From Novipirellula sp052161655 (GTDB lineage Bacteria; Planctomycetota; Planctomycetia; Pirellulales; Pirellulaceae): 64,000 nt of DNA. The stretch spans positions 7,998,001-8,062,000 of the forward strand of contig NZ_CP197418.1 in NCBI RefSeq assembly GCF_052161655.1, given 5' to 3'. This document shows positions 1 to 8,641 of the stretch, piece after piece. A program made the translations under genes and the position numbers. The first letter of the stretch is position 1, and every line of letters starts with the position of its first letter. The notes beneath the pieces are model-generated. The model was given only the letters and a program-made list of their open reading frames with translations, had not been told where the DNA came from and made no database searches.

Positions 1-865
1 AAGCCGTCTCGCAGGTGTTAGCCAAAAACTCTAACCCCATTTGCGTATGGGCTTGGTCGCGTCCTGATTCCTGGCACTCACCAAAGTCGTTGAAGTAATT
101 CCCAATGGCACCGTTTCCTTCGCCGTCAAGAAAATAGTTCACCGCCCGATCAAATATCTCGCGATCGTCCATAAAGACGCCCATTGCAACCATCGTTTGT
201 AACATCGACGCATCCCAATTTCCGTTGGCCGTCGGATAGAAGTCTTTGATGATCGGATACCACACCTTGCGAGCCATCTCGCGAAACTGTTCCTGTTTCG
301 CCTCGGGCCATCCATCCCAGGTGTGTCGCAACAACTCGGCGGCGTTACAGAACAAATGTCCGTCCATGCCGACAAGCAACTTGGCATCGTGATTCGTGAT
401 CGTCTTGAGTGTCCCTGACCAAGCATCGATGATTTCTGCCGCTTTACGGGCGTGCCGCTGGTCGCCAGACAACACCCAACGCAGCGTCTGCGTATAAGCC
501 GCCGAGGCATCGCTAGAAAATTCCGATGAACCGATATTTGGATTATTGCTTGGGCCGCGCTCGACATGGCCCCTTGGACTCGGCCGGTAATCCAGGCTGG
601 CGTTGTAGGATTCCTGCAACTTCTGCCACTCGCCAGACCAAGGCTGTTCGCCAGCAGCAATCTTGGCTTTGACAAACTCGATACTTTCTGCGCTGTGTGC
701 GATGCCAGGATGCACGAAATCCTTTCCATCGGAGCGAGTTGCGTCAGTTTGCAATGTTGCTTTCCGCTGGGGATTGTCAGCGCAGCAGCACGAGGTCCAG
801 ACGCAAACAAAGAGAATCGCGGCGCCGCCGATACGGGGTTTTATCGTTCGCAAGTTTGGCATCAT
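1..865 (-). CDS. Alginate lyase-family (PF05426-like) secreted protein, 3' truncated by window edge
   Basis: The reading frame is open from a double ATG (865 and 862) to the window edge, giving about 288 residues and no stop. The N-terminus has a short hydrophobic stretch (AAILFVCVW) followed by CCCAD, so a Sec or lipoprotein-type signal is plausible. The mature part begins HPGIAHSAESIEFVKAKI and later has GNWDASMLQTMVAMGVFMDD and GRDQAHTQMGLEFLANTCE. These are the conserved blocks of the alpha/alpha-toroid alginate lyase family (PF05426), whose members cleave uronic-acid polysaccharides by beta-elimination or are uncharacterised. The catalytic C-terminal part lies outside the window, so activity cannot be judged. 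It is the last gene on the minus strand here, downstream of the beta-helix gene. It could act on uronate-containing side chains of the same polysaccharide, but that is inference. Confidence 0.8.
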   Translation of the reverse strand, partial: MMPNLRTIKPRIGGAAILFVCVWTSCCCADNPQRKATLQTDATRSDGKDFVHPGIAHSAESIEFVKAKIAAGEQPWSGEWQKLQESYNASLDYRPSPRGHVERGPSNNPNIGSSEFSSDASAAYTQTLRWVLSGDQRHARKAAEIIDAWSGTLKTITNHDAKLLVGMDGHLFCNAAELLRHTWDGWPEAKQEQFREMARKVWYPIIKDFYPTANGNWDASMLQTMVAMGVFMDDREIFDRAVNYFLDGEGNGAIGNYFNDFGECQESGRDQAHTQMGLEFLANTCETA

Positions 866-978
866 GATTTTCAAAGGTGTTGGATTTGTGTGTTTCGAAA
901 ATGACTTCGGTCCCTATCTTAGCCGTGAACACCAACACTTTCATCTGTGTTTGGCGAACGACCGATGCCCCATGCTAT

Positions 979-3273
979 TCAGTCCGATGACGTCTTGGTT
1001 CTTAGCCCCATTTCGGACACGTCGATTGGCTTGATGCCCAACTTCAGTGCGGGCGAATTCGGTTGAAACCGGAAATCGCCATTTCCTGGATCAATAAACA
1101 GCGGATCAACGGCTCGGCTATGAGCGTCTACACCATCGCTCCGCTGCTTCGCAAGCATTTCGTCGCCTAACGTCGGGTCGGTCCTGCAGTAATAGATGTT
1201 GTAGTCTGTGTCGGCATCCGCCGATCGCGCCAACGCTCGCCCTCGGCGATCCTCGCTTGATTTTCCTTTGCCTGGCCCGAGTTCGTTGATGAACTCGCAT
1301 TCATCGTTAGACGAAAAGAAGACATTCCGTTTGATTGTTGCACCCGACAAAGGCCCTTCGCGAACCGACAAGTAGTAACCACGGGGCGGCGCGATCACAT
1401 CCACCACCATGTTGTTTTCGACACGCGTATTCAGCTTCAGCATGATGCCTTGCGAAGTGCATTTGTAGATCACGTTTTCGGCGATCAACGTATCCATTTG
1501 CCCGCCGTCGGTTCGGATCGCACACTGCATGATCATCGGAGCGACCAAGTGATGGACATAGTTGCGGCGGATCACATTGCCGGCGCCCGCGCCACGGATG
1601 TAGATCGCGTTGCCGTCGCCCAGTTCTTCCATGGCATGATGGATCTCGTTGTACTCAAACGCATTGTTGCGGGTGTGAAGATAGGGACGAACATCCTCGA
1701 GTTGCGGTTTTTTGGGCAGGCCCACCATCTCGTGCTTGCGGAGGGTTCGACCCAGCTCCCGGCCCTGTTTCGTAAAGAAATCAGTCATGCAACCGGAAAT
1801 GATGATTCCCGTATAGGGTGTATGGTGAACTAAATTATTCGCGATGCGGTTGTCGCCGCTTTGCCAAACCATGATGCCGGGCGAGTGCGAATAGATGCGG
1901 CCGACATGATGAATGTGGTTGTTGTCAACAAGATTGTTCTTGTTGACGTCTTTGGTTCCTGGGCCGTAGCCACACAGCAGAACACCGGCACCTCCCAAAT
2001 GTTCGATCAGGTTTCCGGAAATCGTGTTCTGTTGTCCGTGCAAATCAACACGGATTGCTCCGCTGCCGCTGTGAGCGAAACGACATTTCTCAATCTTGCA
2101 GTTCTCGGTACCACGCAGACGCACTAGCGCATTGGCCTTGTCGTGCATGTCCCAGTCGTGCTGAAGTCCGGCATCATCCTCGCTAAGCGTATAGCGTTCG
2201 CCATGCATGAACGTCAGCCCGCGAAAACGCAGGTTCCGCACCGGTGTATCCGTCGGCCCCATCTTGTCGATTTCGCCTTCGACGCGGAGGAGCTCTGTCA
2301 ATTGAGGAGCCAAAACGGACGACTTGTTTCGCGGCCAGAGGTAGAGCTTGCCTTGCTTGGTATTCAAAACCCACTCGCCGGGTTCGTCGAGTTCCTCAAG
2401 CACATTCTCGACCCAGCACGACTCGGTCTCCTGCAAGAAATGAAGCGAGTTCATTGCGTAGGTCGCATCGATTGACGTGCGCGCGATCTGCTTTTTCTCG
2501 TCGACTGATACCAACGGCAGGACATTCACAATCCAGGCGTGATGCGGACGCACGATAATTTCCGCATCCTCGACATTCGGCCAGCTCTTCAATCGACCGG
2601 CTGGAAAATGAAGCTGGTTGCGACTTCCGCCGGCCAATGGAATAAAGCCAGCGGACCGAGCACGTGGCAGCAGTCCTTCATCGTCGTAGAGCGTACGGAA
2701 ACGATTCGAAACGTTTGCGACGAACACTTTGCCGATCGCAGCGTCCGGCAGACCTGGAAGCGTCTCGGTGACTTTGTTCCAATCGCGGATCTCTTGGCCC
2801 GAACTGAACACAGGTGTTTCGTCTGGATAGGCGGCATAGGTGATCGTCGCATCGTCTTGCGGCGAATCCTGTAGCCCAAACACAATCGTTTTGTTCAGTC
2901 GGTAGGTCCCGCCACGAACGAGCACGACGATGTCCGCTGACTGGCTCGCGTTTAACTCTCGCACCGCGTCTCGCGCACGCCCGAGCGTCGCAAACGGACC
3001 ATCGGTTTGCTGGGCATTAGGTTCGGCGGCCGTTCCCGACCAATCATCGGACCCGTTTGTCGCTACATAGAAATCCGCCGTAGGTTGTGCGGCACTGCCC
3101 AGACTCGGCGCCAGCAATGCAACCAGCAGCATCCCGGCGATGCGTGTCTGATATTGCCGTAGCGAAACTCGCCAAGAGTTTCGACCGGATGCACTGCCGA
3201 ACGTGGTGCCGATTTTCGCTGCGGCATAATGACCGAAGACGGATTTTAGCAAAAGGAAAGCGTAAGACATCAT
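979..3273 (-). CDS. Secreted right-handed parallel beta-helix protein, GH141-like (putative alpha-L-fucosidase)
   Basis: After the leader the protein starts DFYVATNGSDDWSGTAAEP, the typical opening of a right-handed parallel beta-helix carbohydrate-active protein. Repeated short rungs follow, such as NTISGNLIEHLGGAGVLLC and NNLVDNNHIHHVGRIYSHS. It ends with DPLFIDPGNGDFRFQPNSPA, the usual closing block of these proteins. The architecture matches GH141, which includes alpha-L-fucosidases and is common in fucoidan degraders; this is by resemblance only. It shares opening and closing blocks with the beta-helix protein at 60273-63188. The start is uncertain: ATG codons at 3273 and 3270 follow AAGGCACG, but the encoded leader is long and a 25-base hairpin repeat (3159-3183) lies inside it. 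ATG at 3132 (MLLVALLAPSLGSAA) is the alternative. Confidence 0.75.
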   Translation of the reverse strand: MMSYAFLLLKSVFGHYAAAKIGTTFGSASGRNSWRVSLRQYQTRIAGMLLVALLAPSLGSAAQPTADFYVATNGSDDWSGTAAEPNAQQTDGPFATLGRARDAVRELNASQSADIVVLVRGGTYRLNKTIVFGLQDSPQDDATITYAAYPDETPVFSSGQEIRDWNKVTETLPGLPDAAIGKVFVANVSNRFRTLYDDEGLLPRARSAGFIPLAGGSRNQLHFPAGRLKSWPNVEDAEIIVRPHHAWIVNVLPLVSVDEKKQIARTSIDATYAMNSLHFLQETESCWVENVLEELDEPGEWVLNTKQGKLYLWPRNKSSVLAPQLTELLRVEGEIDKMGPTDTPVRNLRFRGLTFMHGERYTLSEDDAGLQHDWDMHDKANALVRLRGTENCKIEKCRFAHSGSGAIRVDLHGQQNTISGNLIEHLGGAGVLLCGYGPGTKDVNKNNLVDNNHIHHVGRIYSHSPGIMVWQSGDNRIANNLVHHTPYTGIIISGCMTDFFTKQGRELGRTLRKHEMVGLPKKPQLEDVRPYLHTRNNAFEYNEIHHAMEELGDGNAIYIRGAGAGNVIRRNYVHHLVAPMIMQCAIRTDGGQMDTLIAENVIYKCTSQGIMLKLNTRVENNMVVDVIAPPRGYYLSVREGPLSGATIKRNVFFSSNDECEFINELGPGKGKSSEDRRGRALARSADADTDYNIYYCRTDPTLGDEMLAKQRSDGVDAHSRAVDPLFIDPGNGDFRFQPNSPALKLGIKPIDVSEMGLRTKTSSD
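3159..3183. repeat. Hairpin repeat copy, GAAACTC stem with GCCAA loop
   Basis: GAAACTC-GCCAA-GAGTTTC (3164-3182) is a perfect 7-bp stem. With its flanks (3159-3183) it is identical over 25 bases to the reverse complement of 19478-19502. It lies in the 5' leader of the beta-helix gene, upstream of its hydrophobic signal core. Confidence 0.85.
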
Positions 3274-3323
3274 CGTGCCTTTATCATTAAGAGAAGGTTG
3301 TGGATCGAAAGCGTGCACTTGGA

Positions 3324-3563
3324 TCATGGTTTTGCGTCCGTTGGCTGTGGGGGAACTTTGCCCAACCAATCGGGGACACCTTTGTCGCGAAGCATCATCC
3401 AATCGTTCAAGTCATCAATGGCGATGAACAGCACGTTGGGTTGCATGTCTTTCTGTGCTTCACTCCGAGGTTGGTCCGCTTGAGCGACCGCAGAGAACGC
3501 AAGCGTGAATGCGACGATTAATGCTTGGATCCGGCGTAATGCATTGGTATTTGTCGGGTTCAT
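3324..3563 (-). pseudogene. Sulfatase remnant: signal peptide and first strand joined to a short C-terminal-like tail
   Basis: An ATG at 3563 opens a 79-residue frame. The first part is a signal peptide (RRIQALIVAFTLAFSAVAQA) and then NVLFIAIDDLNDW, the hallmark first strand and metal-binding Asp pair of S1 sulfatases of the iduronate-2-sulfatase type. No CxPxR formylglycine site follows. After NDW the sequence changes to LRDKGVPDWLGKVPP and stops. That tail resembles the xKGIPxWxP endings of sulfatases such as the one at 14014-15486. I infer an internal deletion that removed almost the whole enzyme but kept both ends in frame. It cannot be an active sulfatase. Whether the short secreted peptide is still made is unknown. 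Confidence 0.7.
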
Positions 3564-3609
3564 TTTATAGTTGGTCGTCTTTCGCGGAGGAAGTCGATTG
3601 AAGCAGGGG

Positions 3610-3692
3610 GACAGGTTTTCAACCTGTCGAGGAATGTGATGACAGGCTGGAAGCCTATCCCACAGAGTGCAATGACAGGCTGGAAGCTTATC
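3610..3692. repeat. Cluster of three short hairpin repeats
   Basis: GACAGGTT-TTC-AACCTGTC at 3610-3628 is a perfect hairpin. Two near-identical copies of GACAGGCTGGAAGCCTATC follow at 3641-3660 and 3674-3692, each with an AGGCT/AGCCT-type stem; the second reads AAGCTTATC. A related copy is at 63312-63333. They fill the gap between the sulfatase at 3700-5100 and the remnant below it and could act as a transcript-end or processing hairpin. Confidence 0.7.
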
Positions 3693-3699
3693 TTGCGGA

Positions 3700-5100
3700 C
3701 TACTTTGACTTGTTTCGCTTGGAGGTTTTGTTTCTGGCTTTGGACACGCTGTTCGGGCTCGGTGCGGTCGGCAAAGAACTTTTCCAGGCATCGAGTTTTT
3801 CGGACAACTGATCTACGACCTCAGGATAGTCTGCCGCGACATCCTTTTTCTCAGCCCAGTCGCTTTCCAGGTCGTACAGTTCTCTCTTGTTCTGCTGTTT
3901 GTTAACCAGCAGTTTCCAGCGTCCGTCGCGGATCGCGAGCGAGGGCCACGTGTATTCCTGTGAATCGCCCCCCTTCCATTCCCAGAAAATGGGTTGGGTT
4001 CTCTTGAACCCTTCGCCTTTAAACGCTGCGAACGCGCTTTGGCCGTCTGCCTGGTATCCGTCTGGCAGCTCCACTCTGGCGACTTCCAAAAACGTCGGCA
4101 GCAGATCGACTGCCGTCAGCACGGATGTCCTGTCGGTTTTTCCCGCTGGCACGATTCCCGGCCAACGCACGATCAAGGGCACACGAATTCCACCGGCGAA
4201 GAGAGATCGTTTTCGTCCTTTCATCCCTCCGGTTTCTCCGACTGAGTAATAACCGCCCAGCCCGACTTTTGTCTTGTCGTGGAATTTTTGATCTTCGCCT
4301 CGCGTCGCTTCCGGCCCGTTGTCGGTCGAGAAAACGACCAGCGTGTTTTGGTCGAGTCCCACTTCCTTCAGCAACGTCAATACACGGCCAACGCCTTCAT
4401 CAGCCTCGGCGATAATCGACGCATAAACTCGCTTTTGCTCGTCCAGATCTTTAAACTGCTGAAGGTACTTTTCCAGCGGGTAGTGCGCCAGATGCGCCTC
4501 GTGAAGCCAGAGGTTGACAAAGAACGGTTGGTCCTTGAATTCCTTAATGAACTCGACCGCATGATCGACCGATGCCAATCCATCCTTTTTGATTTCGTTT
4601 TTTCCTGACCCATTGAACGTGGCAAAGCGGTCATAGCCATAGGCGTCCTCGGTCGGCGAGTCGGCAACGCTTCCCAGGTGCCATTTGCCAAAGTGACCGG
4701 TTGTGTAGCCTGCCTGCTTCAGCATGCGTGGAAGCATCGGAGCTTGAGGATCAAGCCAATCAGGCATTCCTCGTTTGATATGAGCACCGATGCTCTGGAA
4801 GTGCTGATGGACACATTGCCGCGCCGGGAACTGGCCGGTCATCACGGCAACGCGACTCGGGGAACAGACCGGGCTATCGACTGTGAAGTTGGCAAAGTCG
4901 ATTCCTTCTTTCGCCATCTGGTCGAGGTGCGGAGTCTTGCAAAACGTGCTGCCGTGAATCCCTAGATCTCCGTAGCCCCAATCGTCGGCAAAGATGAAAA
5001 TGATGTTGGGTTTAGCGGGTTCAGTGGCCGCAAGTTTGGTAAGTGGAACCAGTGCACTGATTACGAGCGCACCAAGAAGAATCGGCAATGGGTTTTTCAT
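3700..5100 (-). CDS. Secreted S1-family sulfatase (C79-S-P-S-R)
   Basis: ATG at 5100 gives a 466-residue protein with a signal peptide (MKNPLPILLGALVISALVPL). The upstream-extended frame adds only a polar non-signal segment. PNIIFIFADDWGYGDLGIHG supplies the metal-binding Asp pair. C79-S-P-S-R83 is the cysteine-type formylglycine motif, HFGKWHLG carries the conserved Lys/His pair, and FSTDNGPE is the second Asp-Asn metal motif. It should hydrolyse sulfate esters of a polysaccharide or oligosaccharide outside the cytoplasm after activation by a formylglycine-generating enzyme, which is not encoded here. It resembles the sulfatase at 55161-56558 closely, sharing the block MPDWLDPQ and LPRLLKQAGY-like sequence, so the two are probably the same S1 subfamily. 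The tail is lysine-rich (SKARNKTSKRNKSK). Confidence 0.93.
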   Translation of the reverse strand: MKNPLPILLGALVISALVPLTKLAATEPAKPNIIFIFADDWGYGDLGIHGSTFCKTPHLDQMAKEGIDFANFTVDSPVCSPSRVAVMTGQFPARQCVHQHFQSIGAHIKRGMPDWLDPQAPMLPRMLKQAGYTTGHFGKWHLGSVADSPTEDAYGYDRFATFNGSGKNEIKKDGLASVDHAVEFIKEFKDQPFFVNLWLHEAHLAHYPLEKYLQQFKDLDEQKRVYASIIAEADEGVGRVLTLLKEVGLDQNTLVVFSTDNGPEATRGEDQKFHDKTKVGLGGYYSVGETGGMKGRKRSLFAGGIRVPLIVRWPGIVPAGKTDRTSVLTAVDLLPTFLEVARVELPDGYQADGQSAFAAFKGEGFKRTQPIFWEWKGGDSQEYTWPSLAIRDGRWKLLVNKQQNKRELYDLESDWAEKKDVAADYPEVVDQLSEKLDAWKSSLPTAPSPNSVSKARNKTSKRNKSK

Positions 5101-5367
5101 GTTGTTTCTTGCTTTACGAGCGTTGTCATCATCAGACGGTGACATGGAGTAATTGTACTGCGGTTTCGACTAAAACTTTGGATCAACGACCGCCCCCGTT
5201 GTACGAGTGATCGTAGCTCCCCGGGAAACCTAGAATCGAATGCAAAACGCATGATGCTTTCGCCAGCCATTATCGAGCCGTAATTAACCAATAATACCCA
5301 ACCCGGGTGCTATATGTGTCATCCGTTCGGAGGACACGCCCAAGTTTCTGGTCTTGCCATTCTCTCT

Positions 5368-5754
5368 CTACAGTTCTGCGGGCTCCCAAGCGGGGATGCC
5401 CCGCTCGTTGAGTTGCTTGTGGTAGCGAATCGCCAGCGGTTGATCCTCCGGCGCAACCTTGGGTAGGTTTTCGTTCACTAACAATGGAATTAGCGAAGCC
5501 CACCACGCTTCGTAGAATTGACGTAGGCGGGAGACCACCTCTGGATGCAATCAGAAACGTCGGTTGTCTCGCTGGGATCGGCAGAGATGTCGTAGAGCTG
5601 CGAGTTATCGACGAATCGCCAACGCTGCGTCCGCACGGCGCATTTGGTGAATTCGAACTCGTCCATCTTCCCGGTCGGCCAACGCGGTTCCCGGGATCAA
5701 ACCTACAGACAATACCAGAACAGCGGTTGCCGCCTTTATCGCATCGCTCATCAT
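5368..5754 (-). pseudogene. Sulfatase remnant with frameshift: C-terminal piece behind a signal-peptide-like start
   Basis: From about 5697 the frame reads EPRWPTGKMDEFEFTKCAV and RTQRWRFVDNSQLYDISADP, then shifts by one base and continues LHPEVVSRLRQFYEAWWAS to the end GIPAWEPAEL. Both pieces match the last third of the sulfatase at 14014-15486 (KCAVRTQQWRFVNNQELYDI, GIPEWGPAGF). Upstream, an ATG at 5754 opens a signal-peptide-like stretch (SDAIKAATAVLVLSVGLIPG) in a third frame. I read this as a sulfatase gene that lost its middle, including the formylglycine site, and then picked up a frameshift. The signal-peptide part is the less certain half. The 267 bases between this remnant and the start at 5100 hold no gene or repeat that I recognise. 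Confidence 0.75.
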
Positions 5755-5907
5755 TATGCACATAATCGCTCGCATAGTCATACAGGAACCGCCCTTGCTC
5801 TTCTTAAGACCACCGGGCGCGTTGAATTCATTGGAAACCCATGTGGTGAGCAATGGAATATCGAACTCATCCAGCGTCGCAGGCTTATTCCCCTTGTTTC
5901 CCTTCTG

Positions 5908-6414
5908 CAGACTGAAGCATTCTCTTTTGAATATTCCATTGCCGATCGAATAGCTGACGGTTCCCAGCCCCGTGCGTGAATCGAGCGAGCGACGGTAGTC
6001 GCTGACTGATGCCGGATCATGTCCGTAGGAAATCAACACGTCCGTAAACGGTGCATAGTTCCCCAGCGGTTCGGTGCTGCTGAGATGCTTGGTGGACAGG
6101 CTTTCCATACTGCCCGGTTTGGTGCCGTATTTCCCGTCTCGGTAGGCTTTCCGAACTGTCTCGAAATCATCCGGAGCAACGGTTCGCGTTCCGGATTGCG
6201 CCGCCTCGTCCAACCCACGCTTGGAATTCATCCACAGCGTGATGTCATTGATCAACAGATGCTCGGTATCGATATCGCCGGAAAACATGGCTCCCAGTCG
6301 ACCATTGCCCATCGGCAGTGCCGTCTGGATGTAGCCGAGTCCCTTGGCTCTTCCTTTTGACGCCTCCAGCAAATTGTCATTGGCCGGCGCGTCATATCGC
6401 TCTGGTTTATTGAT
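5908..6414 (-). pseudogene. GH95 alpha-L-fucosidase remnant (N-terminal beta-domain only)
   Basis: The frame reads ERYDAPAN, then TALPMGNGRLGAMFSGDID, the signature block near the N-terminus of GH95, and later SDYRRSLDSRTGLGTVSY and FKRECFS, which match the family's N-terminal beta-sandwich. Homology stops near 5908; what follows (KPATLDEFDIPLLTTWVSNE) I do not recognise. The (alpha/alpha)6 catalytic barrel is absent. There is no start codon or signal peptide of its own: the frame runs back into the 3' end of the GH172 gene, overlapping it by a few bases in another frame. Together with the sulfatase remnant just downstream this looks like a collapsed GH95-sulfatase gene pair. Confidence 0.8.
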
Positions 6415-8563
6415 TAGCTTCCGAGTTCTCGATCGTGGGCGAAGACAGTGTGATGCAATCAAGGCCAAAAAAGGCACCTTGGCTCTTCGGGTTCTTGCCG
6501 ACCACTTCGACTCGCACTACATAAGCACTGTCGATGGGTTCGAAGTCCCCTAGTTCGATCGCGCCGGTCGGAACAGGCTTGGCGGCATAAAGATCCACTT
6601 TCGCGCCAGCAGGTTTGCCGTTCACCGAAAAACGTAGAATGCCAAAGTCTCTCGATTTCGTGGCATACAAGGTCAACTTCTCAGCACCATCACTGGCCGC
6701 CGGGATGTCCAATTCAACCACGTCACCCACGTCAGCACCTTTGAACAATTGGTGCGTCCCCTGATTCCATGTTCCCTTGAACTTCAACTTTTTCAAGTCC
6801 TGCATCTTCAGCACGATCCTATTTGGCTTCGGTCGCACCCGTTCCGGATCAATCTCGACCGCGTCCTTGAATGAATCAGCGGAGGATTCCGGTGTAGCGT
6901 TCTGCAGATCCGGCACCGGCGGCACGTTGAGCACCTCGGCTGGTTCCGGTTTGCGGTTAGAGGTCGTGTCGGCAAAGCCGTACCAACACATGCCCACGCC
7001 GTAGGCCATCTCGCAGTCGGTCCAGGACCAGACCTCCATGTCCAACTGAAGCGAGCTAGCGAACGGCATCGTATCCAAAGAACGACTTCGGGTCTCGACG
7101 CTATAACCAAGCGTATTGCGAACACCCGCCTTGTCCTTTGGCTTACGGTTCAACTTGTTGTATTCGTGGGCACGCGGCTGCGCATGAAACGGATGCTCAT
7201 AAAAATCAGTGCTCACCCCGCCCCATGAATAGGCGTAATAGTCCTCCGTTCCTGTTCCAAAGATGGATGGAAAGTCCTCTCCATCGACCCAGATTTTCTC
7301 ATCACCCTCGCCCCACCATTTCTCGACCGGGTTCATGACTGTCAGTGTATCGGCGACATACACGCCACGACCTTTGAGCGTGACGTAATTCCAATCCGAA
7401 TAAGGACGGGTAGGTACCGGATATTGGCCGCGCCAACCAGCGTGGAAATACATCGAGCGATCGTCCCAGTTCCAGTCTCCGGTTTTGACGACCAACTCGG
7501 CATCCACCGGCGCTCCACTGAGGTTCAGTAGCGAGACCTTGCCGCTGTTCTGATAAGGCATCACCCAGCGACAGGTCATTGTCCCGTCTTCCGCTACGGT
7601 GCTGGACCAGCCTTGCACCGGATTCAATCCGATACCCGACCCGAAAAAATCTCCGATCGGACACCAAACCGTTTCCTTGCCGTCGAACTCCATCTTGAGC
7701 ACCAACTGGCGTGTGACATTGGGATCCTTATAGCTGCCGAGCTTGACCGACAATTCCTGTACCGACGCTGTGCCTGCGGGAAGATCCAGCGACTGTTCGG
7801 CTTGAGACTCGACCGTAGCGGAAGTCGTCAAAACTTTCGGACCAACGGATGCACCGGACTCTTGATGAGATTCGCTACCGGGATCCAAAAGCAGCCTGCC
7901 CGTCTTTTCTGTCAACCCTTTCGCCGCTTCAAAGTCCTCCATCGCAAAGGTCTTGATCGGAGTGCCTTCGTTGTATGCCCGAAAAGTGACCTGAAAAAAG
8001 AACGGCATTTGATCCGTCGTCACCTTGCAGCTCTTCGCATAGGGAATCGGAAAAAAGCTCACGGCCGATCGTAGGGACGGATGTGCAAAGGGATACGGAA
8101 TCACTCCTCTGCCATCAAACATGCTCAACATGTTCCCCTCCAGCACCGGCTCATCGGCGCCGTCGAGATAAATTCGCATGTTGACGTCGGTGCTTGCGTT
8201 TGAGTGACCACGCCAAGGCATCCAGGTGCGCACAATCGCACCCGGCCCCTCGTGCTCCATCAACACCCATTCCTTTCGTCCGTTGTTTTCTTCGATGCGA
8301 ACAAAGCATTTATCCTTGGCGCTCGTGTTGTTGTCCTTGTTATTGAACCAGCCTGCGGGTCCATCGGGGGTCTTTGACGCGCGGTTGTAACTGCTGTGCT
8401 GTTTCAGTCGGAAATCCTTTTCCGGATAACACGCCACCGCATCGCGATCGACCATCTCGTTCAACAGCGACTCAATGGAAACCGGCTCTTGGGCCTGAGC
8501 AACAAGAACCGACAACGCCATGACGGCACTAAAGAAACAGGTGAATTTCGAAATCATATTCAT
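6407..8563 (-). CDS. Secreted GH172 (DUF2961) glycoside hydrolase
   Basis: ATG at 8563 (or 8557) yields about 718 residues beginning with a signal peptide (SKFTCFFSAVMALSVLVAQA). The body has CFVRIEENNGRKEWVLMEHE, GAIVRTWMPWRG, RIYLDGADEPVLEG, and later GTGTEDYYAYSWG, conserved blocks of DUF2961 (PF11175), now CAZy family GH172. Characterised members are alpha-D-fructofuranosidases, difructose-anhydride enzymes and alpha-D-arabinofuranosidases. About 170 residues at the C-terminus (from KLKFKGTWNQGTHQLFKG) form a separate beta-rich, possibly carbohydrate-binding, domain. It sits directly downstream of a GH95 gene, with 78 bases between them, and its stop overlaps the GH95 remnant. A furanosidase role in a fucan locus is not obvious, so the substrate is open. 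Confidence 0.85.
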   Translation of the reverse strand: MNMISKFTCFFSAVMALSVLVAQAQEPVSIESLLNEMVDRDAVACYPEKDFRLKQHSSYNRASKTPDGPAGWFNNKDNNTSAKDKCFVRIEENNGRKEWVLMEHEGPGAIVRTWMPWRGHSNASTDVNMRIYLDGADEPVLEGNMLSMFDGRGVIPYPFAHPSLRSAVSFFPIPYAKSCKVTTDQMPFFFQVTFRAYNEGTPIKTFAMEDFEAAKGLTEKTGRLLLDPGSESHQESGASVGPKVLTTSATVESQAEQSLDLPAGTASVQELSVKLGSYKDPNVTRQLVLKMEFDGKETVWCPIGDFFGSGIGLNPVQGWSSTVAEDGTMTCRWVMPYQNSGKVSLLNLSGAPVDAELVVKTGDWNWDDRSMYFHAGWRGQYPVPTRPYSDWNYVTLKGRGVYVADTLTVMNPVEKWWGEGDEKIWVDGEDFPSIFGTGTEDYYAYSWGGVSTDFYEHPFHAQPRAHEYNKLNRKPKDKAGVRNTLGYSVETRSRSLDTMPFASSLQLDMEVWSWTDCEMAYGVGMCWYGFADTTSNRKPEPAEVLNVPPVPDLQNATPESSADSFKDAVEIDPERVRPKPNRIVLKMQDLKKLKFKGTWNQGTHQLFKGADVGDVVELDIPAASDGAEKLTLYATKSRDFGILRFSVNGKPAGAKVDLYAAKPVPTGAIELGDFEPIDSAYVVRVEVVGKNPKSQGAFFGLDCITLSSPTIENSEANQ

Positions 8564-8641
8564 AATCTTGCGGTGTAGGTTTTCAGATGTGGGGGCAAGC
8601 AGAACAAGCATTTTTGGGAAGTCATGTTTCCACTGCACTTC

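Noticed and set aside
566..1034. Open frames on the plus strand near 566-904 and 663-1034
   Set aside because: They are shadows of the alginate-lyase-family gene and its upstream gap. The minus-strand frame carries recognisable family blocks; the plus frames carry none.
3610..3692. Possible CRISPR-like array from three similar short repeats
   Set aside because: Only two near-identical copies with a spacer of about 13 bases, no further units and no cas genes.
5760..5907. The open frame between the two remnants as an insertion-sequence fragment
   Set aside because: No transposase motif, inverted ends or target duplication could be found; its origin is left open.
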